Notes: generated by a model from the sequence alone, not told the origin. A stretch of DNA of 64,000 bases from Trinickia diaoshuihuensis (GCF_003390925.1 NZ_QUBS01000086.1:1-64000), one strand, 5' to 3'. Shown: positions 9,008 through 17,933, counted from the stretch's first letter. Program-made: numbers and translations.

Positions 9008-10527
9008 GCGCCGCCTCCCGCGATGAGCCGATAGACGGCCTGCTCGTCGAGCGCATCGCCCGAGAGTTCGGCCACCTTGCGGCGATCGCGCAGCACGGCG
9101 ATGCGGTCGCTCACGCGCAGCACTTCGGCGATTTCGGAGGAGATCAGCAAGATGCCGAGTCCCTTTTCGCACAGCTTACTCACACGATCCATGATTTCGA
9201 ATTTGGCGGCTACGTCGATCCCGCGCGTCGGTTCGTCGAGAATCAACATTTTCGGATCGATCGCGAGCCAGCGAGCCAATAGGGCTTTCTGTTGGTTGCC
9301 GCCCGACAGCAGTTCGATCGGCTGTTCGATATCGCGCGTTCGGATGCCGAGCGCTTTCACATAATGCTCGGCGATCCGCTTTTCTTTGGAGCGGCCGAGT
9401 GGGCGCCACCAGCCGCGGCGGGCCTGCAGCGCCAGCACGATGTTCTCGCGCACGGACAGCGCGCCGACGATGCCCTCTTTCTTGCGATCCTCGGGGCAGT
9501 AGGCGATGCCATGTTGCACCGCATGGCGCGGCGAGCCGAGTTTGATGGGCTTGTCGTCAACGGTGATCGTGCCGGTATCCGCGCGATCGGCGCCGAACAA
9601 AAGCCGCGCCGTTTCCGTGCGGCCCGAGCCGAGCAGCCCGGCCAGGCCCACGATGCGCCCAGGTTCCAGCGTCAGATCGATCGGCTGCACGGCGCCGCGA
9701 CGGCCCACGCCGCGCATATCGAAGCGAGACGCGGCGGGGCCGGCCGCCGCCGCATCGCTCTGCGCTTTGGCGGCCGAACGTTCGCCGGGGACGGGAACAT
9801 TGCCGACCATCTTGTGCACGAGTTCGTCGACGGGCAGATCCTTGGCAAGATATTCGCCCTCGCGTTCGCCGTTGCGCATAACGGTGATGCGGTCGGAAAT
9901 CGCGTAGGTCTGTTCGAGAAAGTGAGTGACGAACAGAATCGCGATGCCCGACTCCTTCAAATTGCGTAGAACCTCGAACAATTTGGCGACTTCTGAATCG
10001 TCGAGACTCGAAGTCGGTTCGTCGAGAATCAGCACGCGCGCTTCCACGCTCACGGCCCGCGCGATTGCCACCATTTGCTGCACGGCGATCGGATACGTAT
10101 CGAGCGATTGCGTGACGTCGAGCGATAAATTCAACTGCGCGAGCGCATCGCGCGCGCCCGCATGAATGGCCTTCCAATCGATCGCGCCGCGGCGCCGCGG
10201 TTGGCGGCCCGCAAAGATGTTCTCGGCGACCGAGAGGTTGGGGCAGAGGTTGACTTCCTGGTACAGCGTGCGAATACCGGCCGCCTCGGCTTCGAGCGGC
10301 GCGGCGAAACGCACTGGGCGCCCATCGACGCGGATCTCGCCCGCGTCGTGCGCATGAACGCCCGTCAACACGTTGATCAACGTCGATTTACCCGCGCCGT
10401 TCTGGCCCATCAGCGTATGAACTTCGCCGGCGAACAGACGAAAGTCCACGCTTCTGAGCGCATGCACGCCGGGAAACGACTTCGTCAAGCCAAGCGTTTC
10501 GAGTACGAGAGGGCCGGTCATGGGCAT
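9004..10527 (-). CDS. ytfR: Sugar ABC transporter ATP-binding protein, YtfR type
   Basis: This 507-aa double ABC ATPase has Walker A GQNGAGKST at 41-49, DEPTSSLDDSE near 170, and a second module with [15 protein letters not shown] near 400 and [12 protein letters not shown] near 425. The first module has an atypical signature (YPIAVQQMVAIARA), as is usual for this family, and the second Walker A is degenerate (GLLGSGRTE). An Ala-rich linker near 255-270 joins the halves. It energises YtfT-YjfF. It begins 21 bp after the ytfQ stop. Two in-frame ATGs (10527 and 10521) are possible; I kept the longer form. Confidence 0.9.
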   Translation of the reverse strand: MPMTGPLVLETLGLTKSFPGVHALRSVDFRLFAGEVHTLMGQNGAGKSTLINVLTGVHAHDAGEIRVDGRPVRFAAPLEAEAAGIRTLYQEVNLCPNLSVAENIFAGRQPRRRGAIDWKAIHAGARDALAQLNLSLDVTQSLDTYPIAVQQMVAIARAVSVEARVLILDEPTSSLDDSEVAKLFEVLRNLKESGIAILFVTHFLEQTYAISDRITVMRNGEREGEYLAKDLPVDELVHKMVGNVPVPGERSAAKAQSDAAAAGPAASRFDMRGVGRRGAVQPIDLTLEPGRIVGLAGLLGSGRTETARLLFGADRADTGTITVDDKPIKLGSPRHAVQHGIAYCPEDRKKEGIVGALSVRENIVLALQARRGWWRPLGRSKEKRIAEHYVKALGIRTRDIEQPIELLSGGNQQKALLARWLAIDPKMLILDEPTRGIDVAAKFEIMDRVSKLCEKGLGILLISSEIAEVLRVSDRIAVLRDRRKVAELSGDALDEQAVYRLIAGGGA

Positions 10528-10548
10528 TACTCGCTTAGCGCGCGCCGA

Positions 10549-11514
10549 TCAATACTTACGCGAGGGCAGCACTTGCGCCGCCACGTTTTCGGGGAACACC
10601 GTTTCCTTCGTGACGATGCGCTTGGGCAGCGTCTTGCCGGCGACGACGTCCTTGACGGCGCTCATCAATTGCGGTCCGAGCAGCGGGCTGCATTCCACGT
10701 CGACATTGATCTTGCCCGCGATCATCGCTTGGAAGCCACCCTTGGTCGCGTCGAAAGAGACCACCTTGACGTCGGTGCCCGGCTTCATGCCCGCTTCTTC
10801 CATCGCCTGGATCGCGCCGAGCGCCATGTCGTCGTTATGGGCGTAGACGACGTTGATTTGCTTGCCGTAGGTTTTCGCGAACGCTTCCATGACTTGCTTG
10901 CCGCCGGCCAGCGTGAAGTCGCCGCTTTGCGAGGCGATGATCTTGAACTTCGGATCGTTCTTGATGATTTCCATCAGGCCCGCATGGCGGTCGTTCGCCG
11001 GAGCCGAACCCACCGTGCCTTGCAGTTCGGCGATGTTGATCGGGCCGGCGTTGTTCTTATATTCCTCTTCGAGCCAACGGCCCGCGCGGCGGCCTTCTTC
11101 GAGGAAGTCCGAGCCGATCATCGTCACGTACAGCGATTGATCCTTCACATCGATGTTGCGGTCGGTCAGGATCACGGGGATTCCCGCCTTTTTCGCTTCC
11201 GTCAGCACCGGCTCCCAGCCCGATTCGACGACAGGCGAGAAGGCGATGACGTTGACCTTTTGCGCGATGTACGAACGAATCGCGCGAATCTGGTTCTCTT
11301 GCTTTTGCTGAGCGTCGGCGAATTTCAGGTTGATGCCGGCGTCCTTCGCCGCTTCCTTCACCGATACCGTATTCGCGGTACGCCAAGCACTTTCCGCGCC
11401 GACCTGCGCGAAGCCGAGGGTGATTTTGTCTTGCGCGTGGCTCTGCGCAACGACCGACATGGCAAGTGTCAATCCGAATAATGCGTTCCGTGCCAACCGT
11501 ACCGTACGTCCCAT
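10549..11514 (-). CDS. ytfQ: Periplasmic sugar-binding protein, YtfQ type
   Basis: This 321-aa protein has a signal peptide (cleavage likely after ...VVAQSHAQ) and the type I binding-protein fold. It follows E. coli YtfQ closely: TLGFAQVGAESAWR, QQKQENQIRAIRSYIAQ, VVESGWEPVLTEAKKAGIPV, TDRNIDVKDQSLYVT, ELQGTVGSAPANDR and YAHNDDMALGAIQAMEEAG. I chose the second ATG (11514) because GGAG stands six bases before it, whereas the upstream ATG four codons earlier has no site. It heads an operon that continues into the dehydratase and L-arabinose dehydrogenase genes. E. coli YtfQ binds galactofuranose. Here L-arabinose (possibly its furanose form) is an equally good guess. Confidence 0.9.
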   Translation of the reverse strand: MGRTVRLARNALFGLTLAMSVVAQSHAQDKITLGFAQVGAESAWRTANTVSVKEAAKDAGINLKFADAQQKQENQIRAIRSYIAQKVNVIAFSPVVESGWEPVLTEAKKAGIPVILTDRNIDVKDQSLYVTMIGSDFLEEGRRAGRWLEEEYKNNAGPINIAELQGTVGSAPANDRHAGLMEIIKNDPKFKIIASQSGDFTLAGGKQVMEAFAKTYGKQINVVYAHNDDMALGAIQAMEEAGMKPGTDVKVVSFDATKGGFQAMIAGKINVDVECSPLLGPQLMSAVKDVVAGKTLPKRIVTKETVFPENVAAQVLPSRKY

Positions 11515-11631
11515 GCTTGTCTCCATTTGTCTTTGGTGCGTGCTTGGTTTTGCTGCGTCGAACGAACTACTTTGTTATGGCCCCGCGCGCCGGAACGGCC
11601 CGCCGCTCGCGTTGAACGCGCCTCATTTCTA

Positions 11632-11646
11632 AATAGCCAAACTATA
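11632..11646. promoter_or_regulatory. Candidate operator, copy 1 (AATAG-N5-CTATA)
   Basis: AATAG CCAAA CTATA forms a near-perfect inverted repeat. Its centre is 66 bp from the second copy, about six helical turns, so a dimeric regulator could occupy both on one face and control ytfQ and the divergent dehydratase together. Confidence 0.4.
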
Positions 11647-11697
11647 GGCATCAGCGACATCGACGACGATTAGCGTTTTCCCCAGCTACTTCGGTCC

Positions 11698-11712
11698 AAT
11701 AGTCATGCTATT
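11698..11712. promoter_or_regulatory. Candidate operator, copy 2 (AATAG-N5-CTATT)
   Basis: AATAG TCATG CTATT is a perfect 5-bp-arm inverted repeat with the same spacing as copy 1. It lies near the middle of the divergent intergenic region. The regulator is unknown; the GntR-type gene at 13709-14437 is the nearest candidate. Confidence 0.45.
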
Positions 11713-11880
11713 TCTATCGGCAATCTGGCCAAAAGCAGTTGGAAAGGCGTAAGATTGTGCCAATATGTGGGAAATCGCCGCGACAAAACGGATGCGAAAA
11801 GTCATCCTGCGCTGATCGACGGTCTAGCGGGCGGCGACTTCAATCGTTTTACTATATCTGCTTAATGCAGGCAACGAGCA

Positions 11881-13626
11881 ATGACAGACAAACCCGCTAA
11901 GCTTCGCTCCGCCCAATGGTTCGGCACAGCCGACAAGAACGGCTTCATGTACCGCAGTTGGATGAAGAACCAAGGCATCCCCGATCATGAATTCGAAGGC
12001 AAGCCGATCATCGGCATCTGCAACACCTGGTCGGAGCTCACGCCCTGCAATGCGCACTTCCGCAAGCTGGCCGAGCACGTCAAACGCGGCGTGTTCGAGG
12101 CGGGCGGGTTTCCGGTCGAGTTTCCCGTGTTCTCGAACGGCGAATCGAACCTGCGCCCGACGGCCATGTTCACGCGCAACCTGGCCAGCATGGACGTCGA
12201 GGAATCGATTCGGGGCAATCCGATCGATGCCGTCGTGTTGTTGGCCGGCTGCGACAAGACTACCCCGGCCCTGTTGATGGGAGCGGCCAGTTGCGACGTG
12301 CCGGCGATCGTCGTCAGCGGTGGTCCCATGCTCAACGGTAAGCATGAAGGGCGCGATATCGGCTCGGGCACGGTCGTCTGGAAACTGAGCGAGCAGGTCA
12401 AAGCCGGACAGATCACGCTGCACCAGTTCATGGCGGCCGAGGCCGGCATGTCGCGCTCGGCGGGCACGTGCAACACGATGGGCACAGCTTCGACGATGGC
12501 GTGCATGGCCGAAGCGCTCGGCGTGACGTTGCCGCACAACGCGGCGATTCCCGCCGTCGATTCGCGGCGGTACGTGCTCGCGCATTTGTCGGGCATGCGT
12601 ATCGTCGAAATGGCGTTGCAGGATTTGCGGCTCTCCAAGCTCTTGACGCGCGAGGCGTTCGAGAATGCGATTCGGGCCAACGCGGCGATCGGCGGCTCCA
12701 CGAACGCCGCCATCCACTTGAAGGCGATTGCGGGGCGCATCGGCGTTTCGCTCGAACTGGACGACTGGACGCGCGTCGGGCGCGGCACGCCGACGCTCGT
12801 CGATTTGCAGCCGTCTGGCCGCTTCCTCATGGAAGAGTTCTATTACGCGGGCGGGTTGCCCGCGGTGTTGCGCCGGTTGGGCGAGGCCGGGCTGTTACCG
12901 CATCCGGACGCCTTGACGGCCAACGGGCATTCCCTGTGGGAGAACTGCAAGGAGGCGCCGATCTATAACGACGAAGTGATTCGTCCGCTCGACAAACCCC
13001 TGGTACCGGACGGCGGCCTGTGCGTGCTGCGTGGCAATCTCGCGCCGCGCGGCGCGGTCCTCAAACCGTCGGCCGCGACGGCTTCGTTGCTCAAGCACCG
13101 CGGGCGGGCAGTCGTGTTCGAGAATTTCGACGATTACAAGGCGCGCATCGGCGATCCCGAACTCGATGTGACGGCCGATTCGATCCTGGTCATGAAAAAC
13201 TGCGGGCCGAAGGGTTATCCGGGCATGGCCGAGGTCGGCAACATGGGCCTGCCGCCGAAGCTGCTCGCGCAAGGCGTGACGGACATGGTCCGTATCTCCG
13301 ATGCGCGTATGAGCGGAACCGCATACGGAACGGTCGTATTGCACGTCGCGCCTGAAGCACGCGCGGGCGGCCCGCTAGCGGTCGTTCGCAACGGCGATTG
13401 GATCGAACTCGATTGCGAGGCGGGGCGCTTGCATTTGGAGGTGGACGAAGAAGAGTTGGCGAGTCGTCTTGCCGATTGGCGGGAGACGCATGCGCGGCCC
13501 AACGCGGCCGATCTCAGCGGGTATCGCAACCTCTACGTCGACCATGTCTTGCAAGCGGACGAGGGATGCGATTTCGATTTCCTCGTCGGATGCCGTGGGG
13601 CGGAAGTGCCGCCGCATTCGCACTAA
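11881..13626 (+). CDS. L-arabonate dehydratase (IlvD/Edd family, [2Fe-2S])
   Basis: This 581-aa cytoplasmic enzyme removes water from L-arabonate to give L-2-keto-3-deoxyarabonate. It has the three cluster cysteines expected for the family: Cys56 (TPCNAHF), Cys124 (AGCDKTTP) and Cys197 (GTCNTMGTASTM). These match the spacing of the Rhizobium L-arabinonate dehydratase as I recall it (59, 127, 200). Other family blocks present are ANAAIGGSTNAAIHL, LRGNLAPRGAVLKPSAA, MKNCGPKGYPGMAEVGNMG and ARMSGTAYGTVVLHV. The length is normal. It is transcribed away from the ytfQ operon, which supplies the next enzyme (dehydratase at 5913-6839). Related sugar-acid dehydratases (xylonate, galactonate) cannot be excluded from sequence alone, but the context favours arabonate. 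Confidence 0.9.
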   Translation: MTDKPAKLRSAQWFGTADKNGFMYRSWMKNQGIPDHEFEGKPIIGICNTWSELTPCNAHFRKLAEHVKRGVFEAGGFPVEFPVFSNGESNLRPTAMFTRNLASMDVEESIRGNPIDAVVLLAGCDKTTPALLMGAASCDVPAIVVSGGPMLNGKHEGRDIGSGTVVWKLSEQVKAGQITLHQFMAAEAGMSRSAGTCNTMGTASTMACMAEALGVTLPHNAAIPAVDSRRYVLAHLSGMRIVEMALQDLRLSKLLTREAFENAIRANAAIGGSTNAAIHLKAIAGRIGVSLELDDWTRVGRGTPTLVDLQPSGRFLMEEFYYAGGLPAVLRRLGEAGLLPHPDALTANGHSLWENCKEAPIYNDEVIRPLDKPLVPDGGLCVLRGNLAPRGAVLKPSAATASLLKHRGRAVVFENFDDYKARIGDPELDVTADSILVMKNCGPKGYPGMAEVGNMGLPPKLLAQGVTDMVRISDARMSGTAYGTVVLHVAPEARAGGPLAVVRNGDWIELDCEAGRLHLEVDEEELASRLADWRETHARPNAADLSGYRNLYVDHVLQADEGCDFDFLVGCRGAEVPPHSH

Positions 13627-13642
13627 GGCTGGATTGATAGAC

Positions 13643-13665
13643 GCACGGCGCTTCGGGCGCCGTGC
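13643..13665. terminator. GC-rich hairpin after L-arabonate dehydratase
   Basis: GCACGGCGC and GCGCCGTGC form a perfect 9-bp stem around TTCGG, 16 bp after the stop codon and between convergent genes. There is no T-run, so it may act with Rho or as an mRNA end stabiliser. Confidence 0.45.
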
Positions 13666-13688
13666 TTACCGAGTGGAATCGGGAGTGA

Positions 13689-13710
13689 AATCGGGCGAAC
13701 TCGCCCGATT
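13689..13710. terminator. Second hairpin between convergent genes
   Basis: AATCGGGCG and CGCCCGATT pair perfectly around AACT. The arm overlaps the stop codon of the GntR-type regulator on the minus strand. Its position suggests a shared end signal, but there is no clear U-tract. Confidence 0.4.
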
Positions 13711-14437
13711 ATCGATCGGCTCGCCCGCCGATGACGAGAATCGTCTCGGCATCGGCTTTCGCGTTTTCCAACTGAACGAGGCTGGCTTGACGGGCACCGA
13801 GCGGGTCGCGATGTTCTATCGCGGTCAATATTGCCTTATGCCGCGGCAGCGAGAGCGCATGCGTATCGGGATGACGGCTCGTTAGCTTGATCGACTCGCT
13901 CAAGGCCATCGACATCATGTTGCCGATAAATGCGAGCATGTCGTTATGCGTGGCGGCCATCACCGCGCGGTGAAACTCGAGATCGGGCTCGAGCAGGGCG
14001 TCCGACGTCTGCGCGCCTTCCATGCATTCGTAGGCCCGGCGAATGCGGGCGACGTCCTCTTCGGTTGCGTTCGTCGCCGCAAGTGCCGCAGCCGCGGGCT
14101 CGATGATGCGGCGTACCGTCAGCAATGAGCGGAAGAATTCGCCTTCGGGCGTCACGCTGATCGTCCAAAACAGCACGTCGGGATCCAACATGTGCCATTC
14201 TTCGCGCGGCCGGACGACGCTGCCGACGCGCGGCTTCGAGACGACGAGCCCTTTCGCGACGAGCACGCGCGTGGCCTCCCGCAATACGGGGCGGCTTACG
14301 CCATAAGATTCGCAAAGCGTGGGTTCGGGCGGCAGCCTGTCGCCGGGTGCGAACTTGCCGCTGACGATCTCGGTGCCGAGTTCCTGCACGATCCGCGCGT
14401 GCATGCTCTTGCGGTTCTTGAGATGTCGATAGTCCAT
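13709..14437 (-). CDS. GntR-family (FadR subfamily) transcriptional regulator
   Basis: This 242-aa cytoplasmic DNA-binding protein has an N-terminal winged helix (GKFAPGDRLPPEPTLCESYGV then SRPVLREATRVLVAKGLV, about 27-75). A helical FCD ligand-binding domain (about 100-225) contains the usual acidic/His metal or ligand cluster (DLEFHRAVMAATHND, then RHKAIL). Members of this subfamily often repress sugar-acid catabolism and release DNA on binding the acid. The gene lies between the arabonate dehydratase (convergent) and the iron alcohol dehydrogenase (divergent), so arabonate-pathway control is a reasonable inference. No strong ribosome-binding site is visible. Candidate target palindromes occur at 4827-4843, 11632-11712 and 14596-14616. 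Confidence 0.85.
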   Translation of the reverse strand: MDYRHLKNRKSMHARIVQELGTEIVSGKFAPGDRLPPEPTLCESYGVSRPVLREATRVLVAKGLVVSKPRVGSVVRPREEWHMLDPDVLFWTISVTPEGEFFRSLLTVRRIIEPAAAALAATNATEEDVARIRRAYECMEGAQTSDALLEPDLEFHRAVMAATHNDMLAFIGNMMSMALSESIKLTSRHPDTHALSLPRHKAILTAIEHRDPLGARQASLVQLENAKADAETILVIGGRADR

Positions 14438-14595
14438 AGGGTGGGGATGGTGTCAGCTTCGCGCCGGTCCCGGCCGTGAAGTGTCCGCCAGCATAGCACA
14501 AGGGGCGCGCCCCTTACGACCGGAACTAACCCTCGCTATCGTTCGGCTCTTTGGTCGAAGCGATGCCGATGCTCGGCTCTCCTATCGTCGTGCGC

Positions 14596-14616
14596 GCCAG
14601 GCATACAATGCCTGGC
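14596..14616. promoter_or_regulatory. Perfect palindrome upstream of the iron-dependent dehydrogenase, candidate operator
   Basis: GCCAGGCAT and ATGCCTGGC are exact inverted repeats around ACA (9+3+9). The element is 40 bp upstream of the dehydrogenase start and 160 bp from the divergent regulator gene, a typical place for a repressor site controlling one or both. Confidence 0.55.
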
Positions 14617-14656
14617 TAAAGCGATACGCGAACCGAACCTTCGACGGAGACGATCC

Positions 14657-15817
14657 ATGGCCGACGCATTTCGTTTTCAAACCGTTCCTACGCTCGTCGT
14701 GGAGTTCGGCACCGCGCGGCGCCTGGGCGCGTTGTTGCGCGAGCGCTATCCCACGCTCGAGCGCGCGTGTCTCGTGACCGACGGTTTCCTTCATCGCAGC
14801 GGCCTGCTTGCCCCCGCGCTCGCCGATTTGTCGGCGAACGGGTGGCACGTCACGGTGCTCGATCAGGTCGTGGCGGATCCTCCCGAACACGTGGTGCTCG
14901 AGGCAGCCGGCGCCGCGCGCGAGGCACGGGCGCAGATCGTCGTCGGGCTCGGCGGCGGATCGTCGATGGACGTGGCCAAGCTCATTGCCGTATTGCTCGA
15001 CTCGCGGCAGACGCTCGGCGAGATGTATGGCGTCAATCGCGTCGAAGGCGCGCGTACGCCCCTCGTGCAAATTCCGACGACGGCGGGCACGGGTTCCGAG
15101 GTCACGGCCGTATCCATCGTGACCGTTGGCGATGCGACCAAGATGGGCGTCGTGGCGCCGCAACTGATCGCCGATCTCGCGATTCTCGATGCTGAGCTGA
15201 CGTTGGGGCTCCCCTCTCCGGTCACGGCGGCGACCGGCATCGATGCGATGGTGCACGCGATCGAAGCGTACACGTCGGCCCGCTTGAAGAACCCGATTTC
15301 CGACATGCTGGCCGTCCGCGCGTTGCAACTGTTGTCGAGCCATCTATTGAGCGCATGCCGCGATGGTCAGGACCGCGCGGCACGCGAAGCGATGCTGCTC
15401 GGGGCGACGTTCGCGGGGCAGGCATTCGCCAATGCGCCCGTTGCGGCCGTGCACGCGCTCGCTTATCCGATCGGCGGCATCTATCACGTGCCGCACGGCC
15501 TATCGAACGCGCTCGTGTTGCCCCACGTTTTGAAGTTCAACGCGCCGGTGGCTGCGCCGCTTTATGCGCAATTGGCAACGGCGATCGTACCCGGCGCGGC
15601 GGGTACGCAGGAAGAAAAAACCGCTGCGTTCATCGAGCATATCGAGCATCTGATCGCCGAGACACATATCGCCTCGACGTTGCGCGAGGTCGGCATTCCG
15701 AGCGACGGATTGGAGCGCATGGCTAAGGACGCGATGCTTCAGCAGCGGCTGCTGGTCAACAACCCCAGGCCCGTGACCGAAGCCGACGCGTTGGCCATCT
15801 ATCGCGCGGCGTATTGA
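14657..15817 (+). CDS. Iron-containing alcohol dehydrogenase (group III)
   Basis: This 386-aa protein has the NAD(P) loop GGGSSMDVAKLIA near 97, the PTTAGTGSEVTAVSIVT block near 138, and the metal ligands in DAMVHAIEAY (Asp and His near 194-198) and in HALAYPIGGIYHVPHG (two His near 265-279). The family oxidises or reduces alcohols and aldehydes in the cytoplasm. The substrate cannot be read from sequence. Its position next to the arabinose genes could point to reduction of a glycolaldehyde- or lactaldehyde-like intermediate, or to an unrelated role. GGAG lies in the GACGGAGAC upstream of the ATG. A palindrome just upstream suggests specific regulation. A strong hairpin follows the stop. Confidence 0.82.
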   Translation: MADAFRFQTVPTLVVEFGTARRLGALLRERYPTLERACLVTDGFLHRSGLLAPALADLSANGWHVTVLDQVVADPPEHVVLEAAGAAREARAQIVVGLGGGSSMDVAKLIAVLLDSRQTLGEMYGVNRVEGARTPLVQIPTTAGTGSEVTAVSIVTVGDATKMGVVAPQLIADLAILDAELTLGLPSPVTAATGIDAMVHAIEAYTSARLKNPISDMLAVRALQLLSSHLLSACRDGQDRAAREAMLLGATFAGQAFANAPVAAVHALAYPIGGIYHVPHGLSNALVLPHVLKFNAPVAAPLYAQLATAIVPGAAGTQEEKTAAFIEHIEHLIAETHIASTLREVGIPSDGLERMAKDAMLQQRLLVNNPRPVTEADALAIYRAAY

Positions 15818-15840
15818 CGCCGAGCGCTCCGAACGCTTTG

Positions 15841-15874
15841 TGCTTGCGCGCACATTAAGTTTCGCGCGCAAGCA
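15841..15874. terminator. Strong hairpin after the iron-dependent dehydrogenase
   Basis: TGCTTGCGCGC and GCGCGCAAGCA form a perfect 11-bp stem with a 12-nt loop, 23 bp after the stop codon. No T-run follows, so Rho-independent action is uncertain. Confidence 0.5.
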
Positions 15875-16000
15875 TTACGATCGGCTTAAGTCGCGCAATC
15901 CCCCATTGCGCGTGCGGCCCCCAGTGCGTTGTTCGAACGTGCGCGTCTATCGCGCGGGTTCGACGCGCGCCTTCGATCGTGCCATCCATCGGAGCCTTTC

Positions 16001-16276
16001 GTGAAAGTCAGTCAACTCGCTATTCATGCGATGCCGGCCATTTGCGCTCTTGCGTTGACCGCGGGCGTCCAAGCGGCCGACGCACCGACGCCGAACAACC
16101 CCGTGGCAACCGAACATCGTCATGTGACACCCCCGCCCAGACCCACGGTCGTGACCGAGATCGAGCCCGGTATTCCCGGCTCCGTCCGGGAGACCACCGA
16201 GCAAGGAAAGGGCCGGGCCCGAGGCTTCGACACGCGGCGGCACCGTTTGCCGAGCGGCGAATACATCCGCAAATAA
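16001..16276 (+). CDS. Small exported Pro/Arg-rich protein
   Basis: This protein of about 91 aa starts at a GTG with GGAG six bases upstream. The open frame extends further left, but without a start signal. It has a signal peptide (MKVSQLAIHAMPAICALALTA... ending VQAA) and a mature part of about 65 residues rich in Pro, Arg and Thr, without Cys. The family is not recognised. It is 13 bp upstream of the DUF2334 gene and surely co-transcribed with it, so it may assist or accompany that exported protein. Confidence 0.6.
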   Translation: MKVSQLAIHAMPAICALALTAGVQAADAPTPNNPVATEHRHVTPPPRPTVVTEIEPGIPGSVRETTEQGKGRARGFDTRRHRLPSGEYIRK

Positions 16277-16289
16277 ATGGGAGGCCGTC

Positions 16290-17933
16290 ATGAAACGTTT
16301 CTTCCTGGCATGCGTATTGGCGATCGGCTTGATGACCTCGCCATGGTCCGGTACTGCGTATGCGCAGTCCACGACGGCGAAAGTGCTCGTTCTATACGAC
16401 GCACCGCCCAACGATCCCTACACTAAGCTCGGGTTTGCCTATGCCATCATGCTGCGCAACTTGCTCGGGCATTTCAATACGGACGTGACGCTGGCGCCCG
16501 TATCGACCTATACGGCCGGCAGTGTCGAGAACTACCAGGCCGCGTTCTACCTCGGCAGTTACTTCGACAACGCGATCCCTTCGGCTTTTTTGACGGACGT
16601 GGCCAAAACGAGCAAGACCGTCGTGTGGTTCAAGTACAACCTCTGGCAGCTTGCTTGGGACTCGAGCTACGGCTTCAGCGCGCGTTATGGGTTCACGTTC
16701 ACGGGGCTGCGCGGATTATCGGCCGCTCCGTCCAGTTCGAATCCTTCGCCGGATTTCTTCGATACGGTCGTGTACAAGAACATGAACATGGTCAAGTACT
16801 ACGCCTATAACGCGAGTACGGGCACGATCAGCGCGGATCCGGACATCGGTGTCACGTCGGTAGCCGACGCGACGAAAGCCAGCGCGCTCGTGACGATCAA
16901 AGACAGCCAAACAGGCGAGCAGGCGCCTTACGTCATGCGCGCGGGCAACCTCTGGTATTTCGCCGATTTGCCGTTCTCGTATATCGGTCCGCGCGATCGG
17001 TATCTCGTGCTGTGCGATTTGCTGCACGACATTCTCGGGACCAACCAACCGGTCTTGCACCGCGCTCTCGTACGGCTCGAGGACGTCAATGCACTGACGA
17101 CGACGAGCTCGATGAAGTCGCTGACCGACTACCTCTACAGCAAGCAGATTCCGTTTTCGATCGCGACGATCCCGCTCTATGAAGATCCGCTGGGCGCGTA
17201 CAACGGCGGCGTTGCGTTGACGATTCATCTCAGCCAAGCCACGGGCCTGAAGCAGTCGTTGGACTACGCGCTGGCGCGCGGCGGAAAGGTACTCATGCAC
17301 GGCTATACGCATCAGTACAATTCGACGCCGAACATCGACAACGCGGTGAGCGGCAACGATTACGAGTTTTGGCTTGCCACGCAGAATCGGCCGGTCGACG
17401 AAGACTCGCAGCAATGGGCGAGCAACCGTCTCAGTGCGGGGCTCCAGGAGTTCTCGTCGAACGGATATACGCCGTTCGCGTGGGAGGCGCCGCATTACCA
17501 ATCGTCGCCGCTCGCGATGAAAGCGGTGCCGCCGCTGTTCAAGAGCACCTATCAGCGCGCGGTCTACTACACGTCCGACACGCCGAATCTGAATTCGACG
17601 GCGCCCAATCACGACTATTCAGTCGGGCAATTCTTTCCGTACATCATCAACAGCGATTATTACGGACAGCGGATCATTCCGGAAAACCTCGGCAATATCG
17701 AGTACAACATTTGTTCCATCGATCCGTTCTCGTGCCTCTCCTATACCTGGAACGACATCTATACGAACGCGCAATACGCGCTGGTCGTGCGTGACGGTTT
17801 CGCCTCGTTCTTTTTCCATCCGTTCTGGCTCGAACCTGATCTAAAAACGCCAGGCCTCCAGGATTTCCAGAGCCTAGTGCAAGGGATCAGCGGGCTAGGC
17901 TTTACGTGGGTGGCGGCGGACACGGCGCAATAA
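16290..17933 (+). CDS. Exported DUF2334 protein, polysaccharide deacetylase-like
   Basis: This 547-aa protein has a signal peptide (about 26 residues, ending TAYAQ). The N-terminal half (about 30-230) resembles a glutamine-amidotransferase-like fold (KVLVLYDAPPNDPY). The second half carries the DUF2334 signature of the NodB-like deacetylase superfamily: RLEDVNAL near 265 with the metal-binding Asp, a GGKVLMHGYTHQY motif near 335 with the His pair, and FAWEAPHYQSSP near 395. Such proteins probably remove acyl groups from extracellular polysaccharide, although the activity of DUF2334 is not established. It is exported and co-transcribed with the small protein upstream. A hairpin follows at 17943-17959. 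Confidence 0.8.
   Translation: MKRFFLACVLAIGLMTSPWSGTAYAQSTTAKVLVLYDAPPNDPYTKLGFAYAIMLRNLLGHFNTDVTLAPVSTYTAGSVENYQAAFYLGSYFDNAIPSAFLTDVAKTSKTVVWFKYNLWQLAWDSSYGFSARYGFTFTGLRGLSAAPSSSNPSPDFFDTVVYKNMNMVKYYAYNASTGTISADPDIGVTSVADATKASALVTIKDSQTGEQAPYVMRAGNLWYFADLPFSYIGPRDRYLVLCDLLHDILGTNQPVLHRALVRLEDVNALTTTSSMKSLTDYLYSKQIPFSIATIPLYEDPLGAYNGGVALTIHLSQATGLKQSLDYALARGGKVLMHGYTHQYNSTPNIDNAVSGNDYEFWLATQNRPVDEDSQQWASNRLSAGLQEFSSNGYTPFAWEAPHYQSSPLAMKAVPPLFKSTYQRAVYYTSDTPNLNSTAPNHDYSVGQFFPYIINSDYYGQRIIPENLGNIEYNICSIDPFSCLSYTWNDIYTNAQYALVVRDGFASFFFHPFWLEPDLKTPGLQDFQSLVQGISGLGFTWVAADTAQ

Larger units (their letters stand above)
11515..11880. promoter_or_regulatory. Divergent promoter region between the ytfQ operon and L-arabonate dehydratase
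   Basis: This 366-bp non-coding stretch is more AT-rich than its flanks and must hold the promoters of both divergent units. It contains two copies of the inverted repeat AATAG-N5-CTATW (listed separately). I see no open frame or other structured element in it. Confidence 0.7.

Noticed and set aside
7973-9056. Possible fusion of the YjfF permease with a long upstream stretch in the same frame
   Set aside because: The upstream part is an Arg-rich reading of the ytfT gene in another frame; yjfF has its own ATG with GGAGG at 7973.
15950-15970. GCGGGTTCGACG near 15950 as a fourth copy of the 28-bp element
   Set aside because: It matches only the first eight bases; spacing and the second block do not fit.
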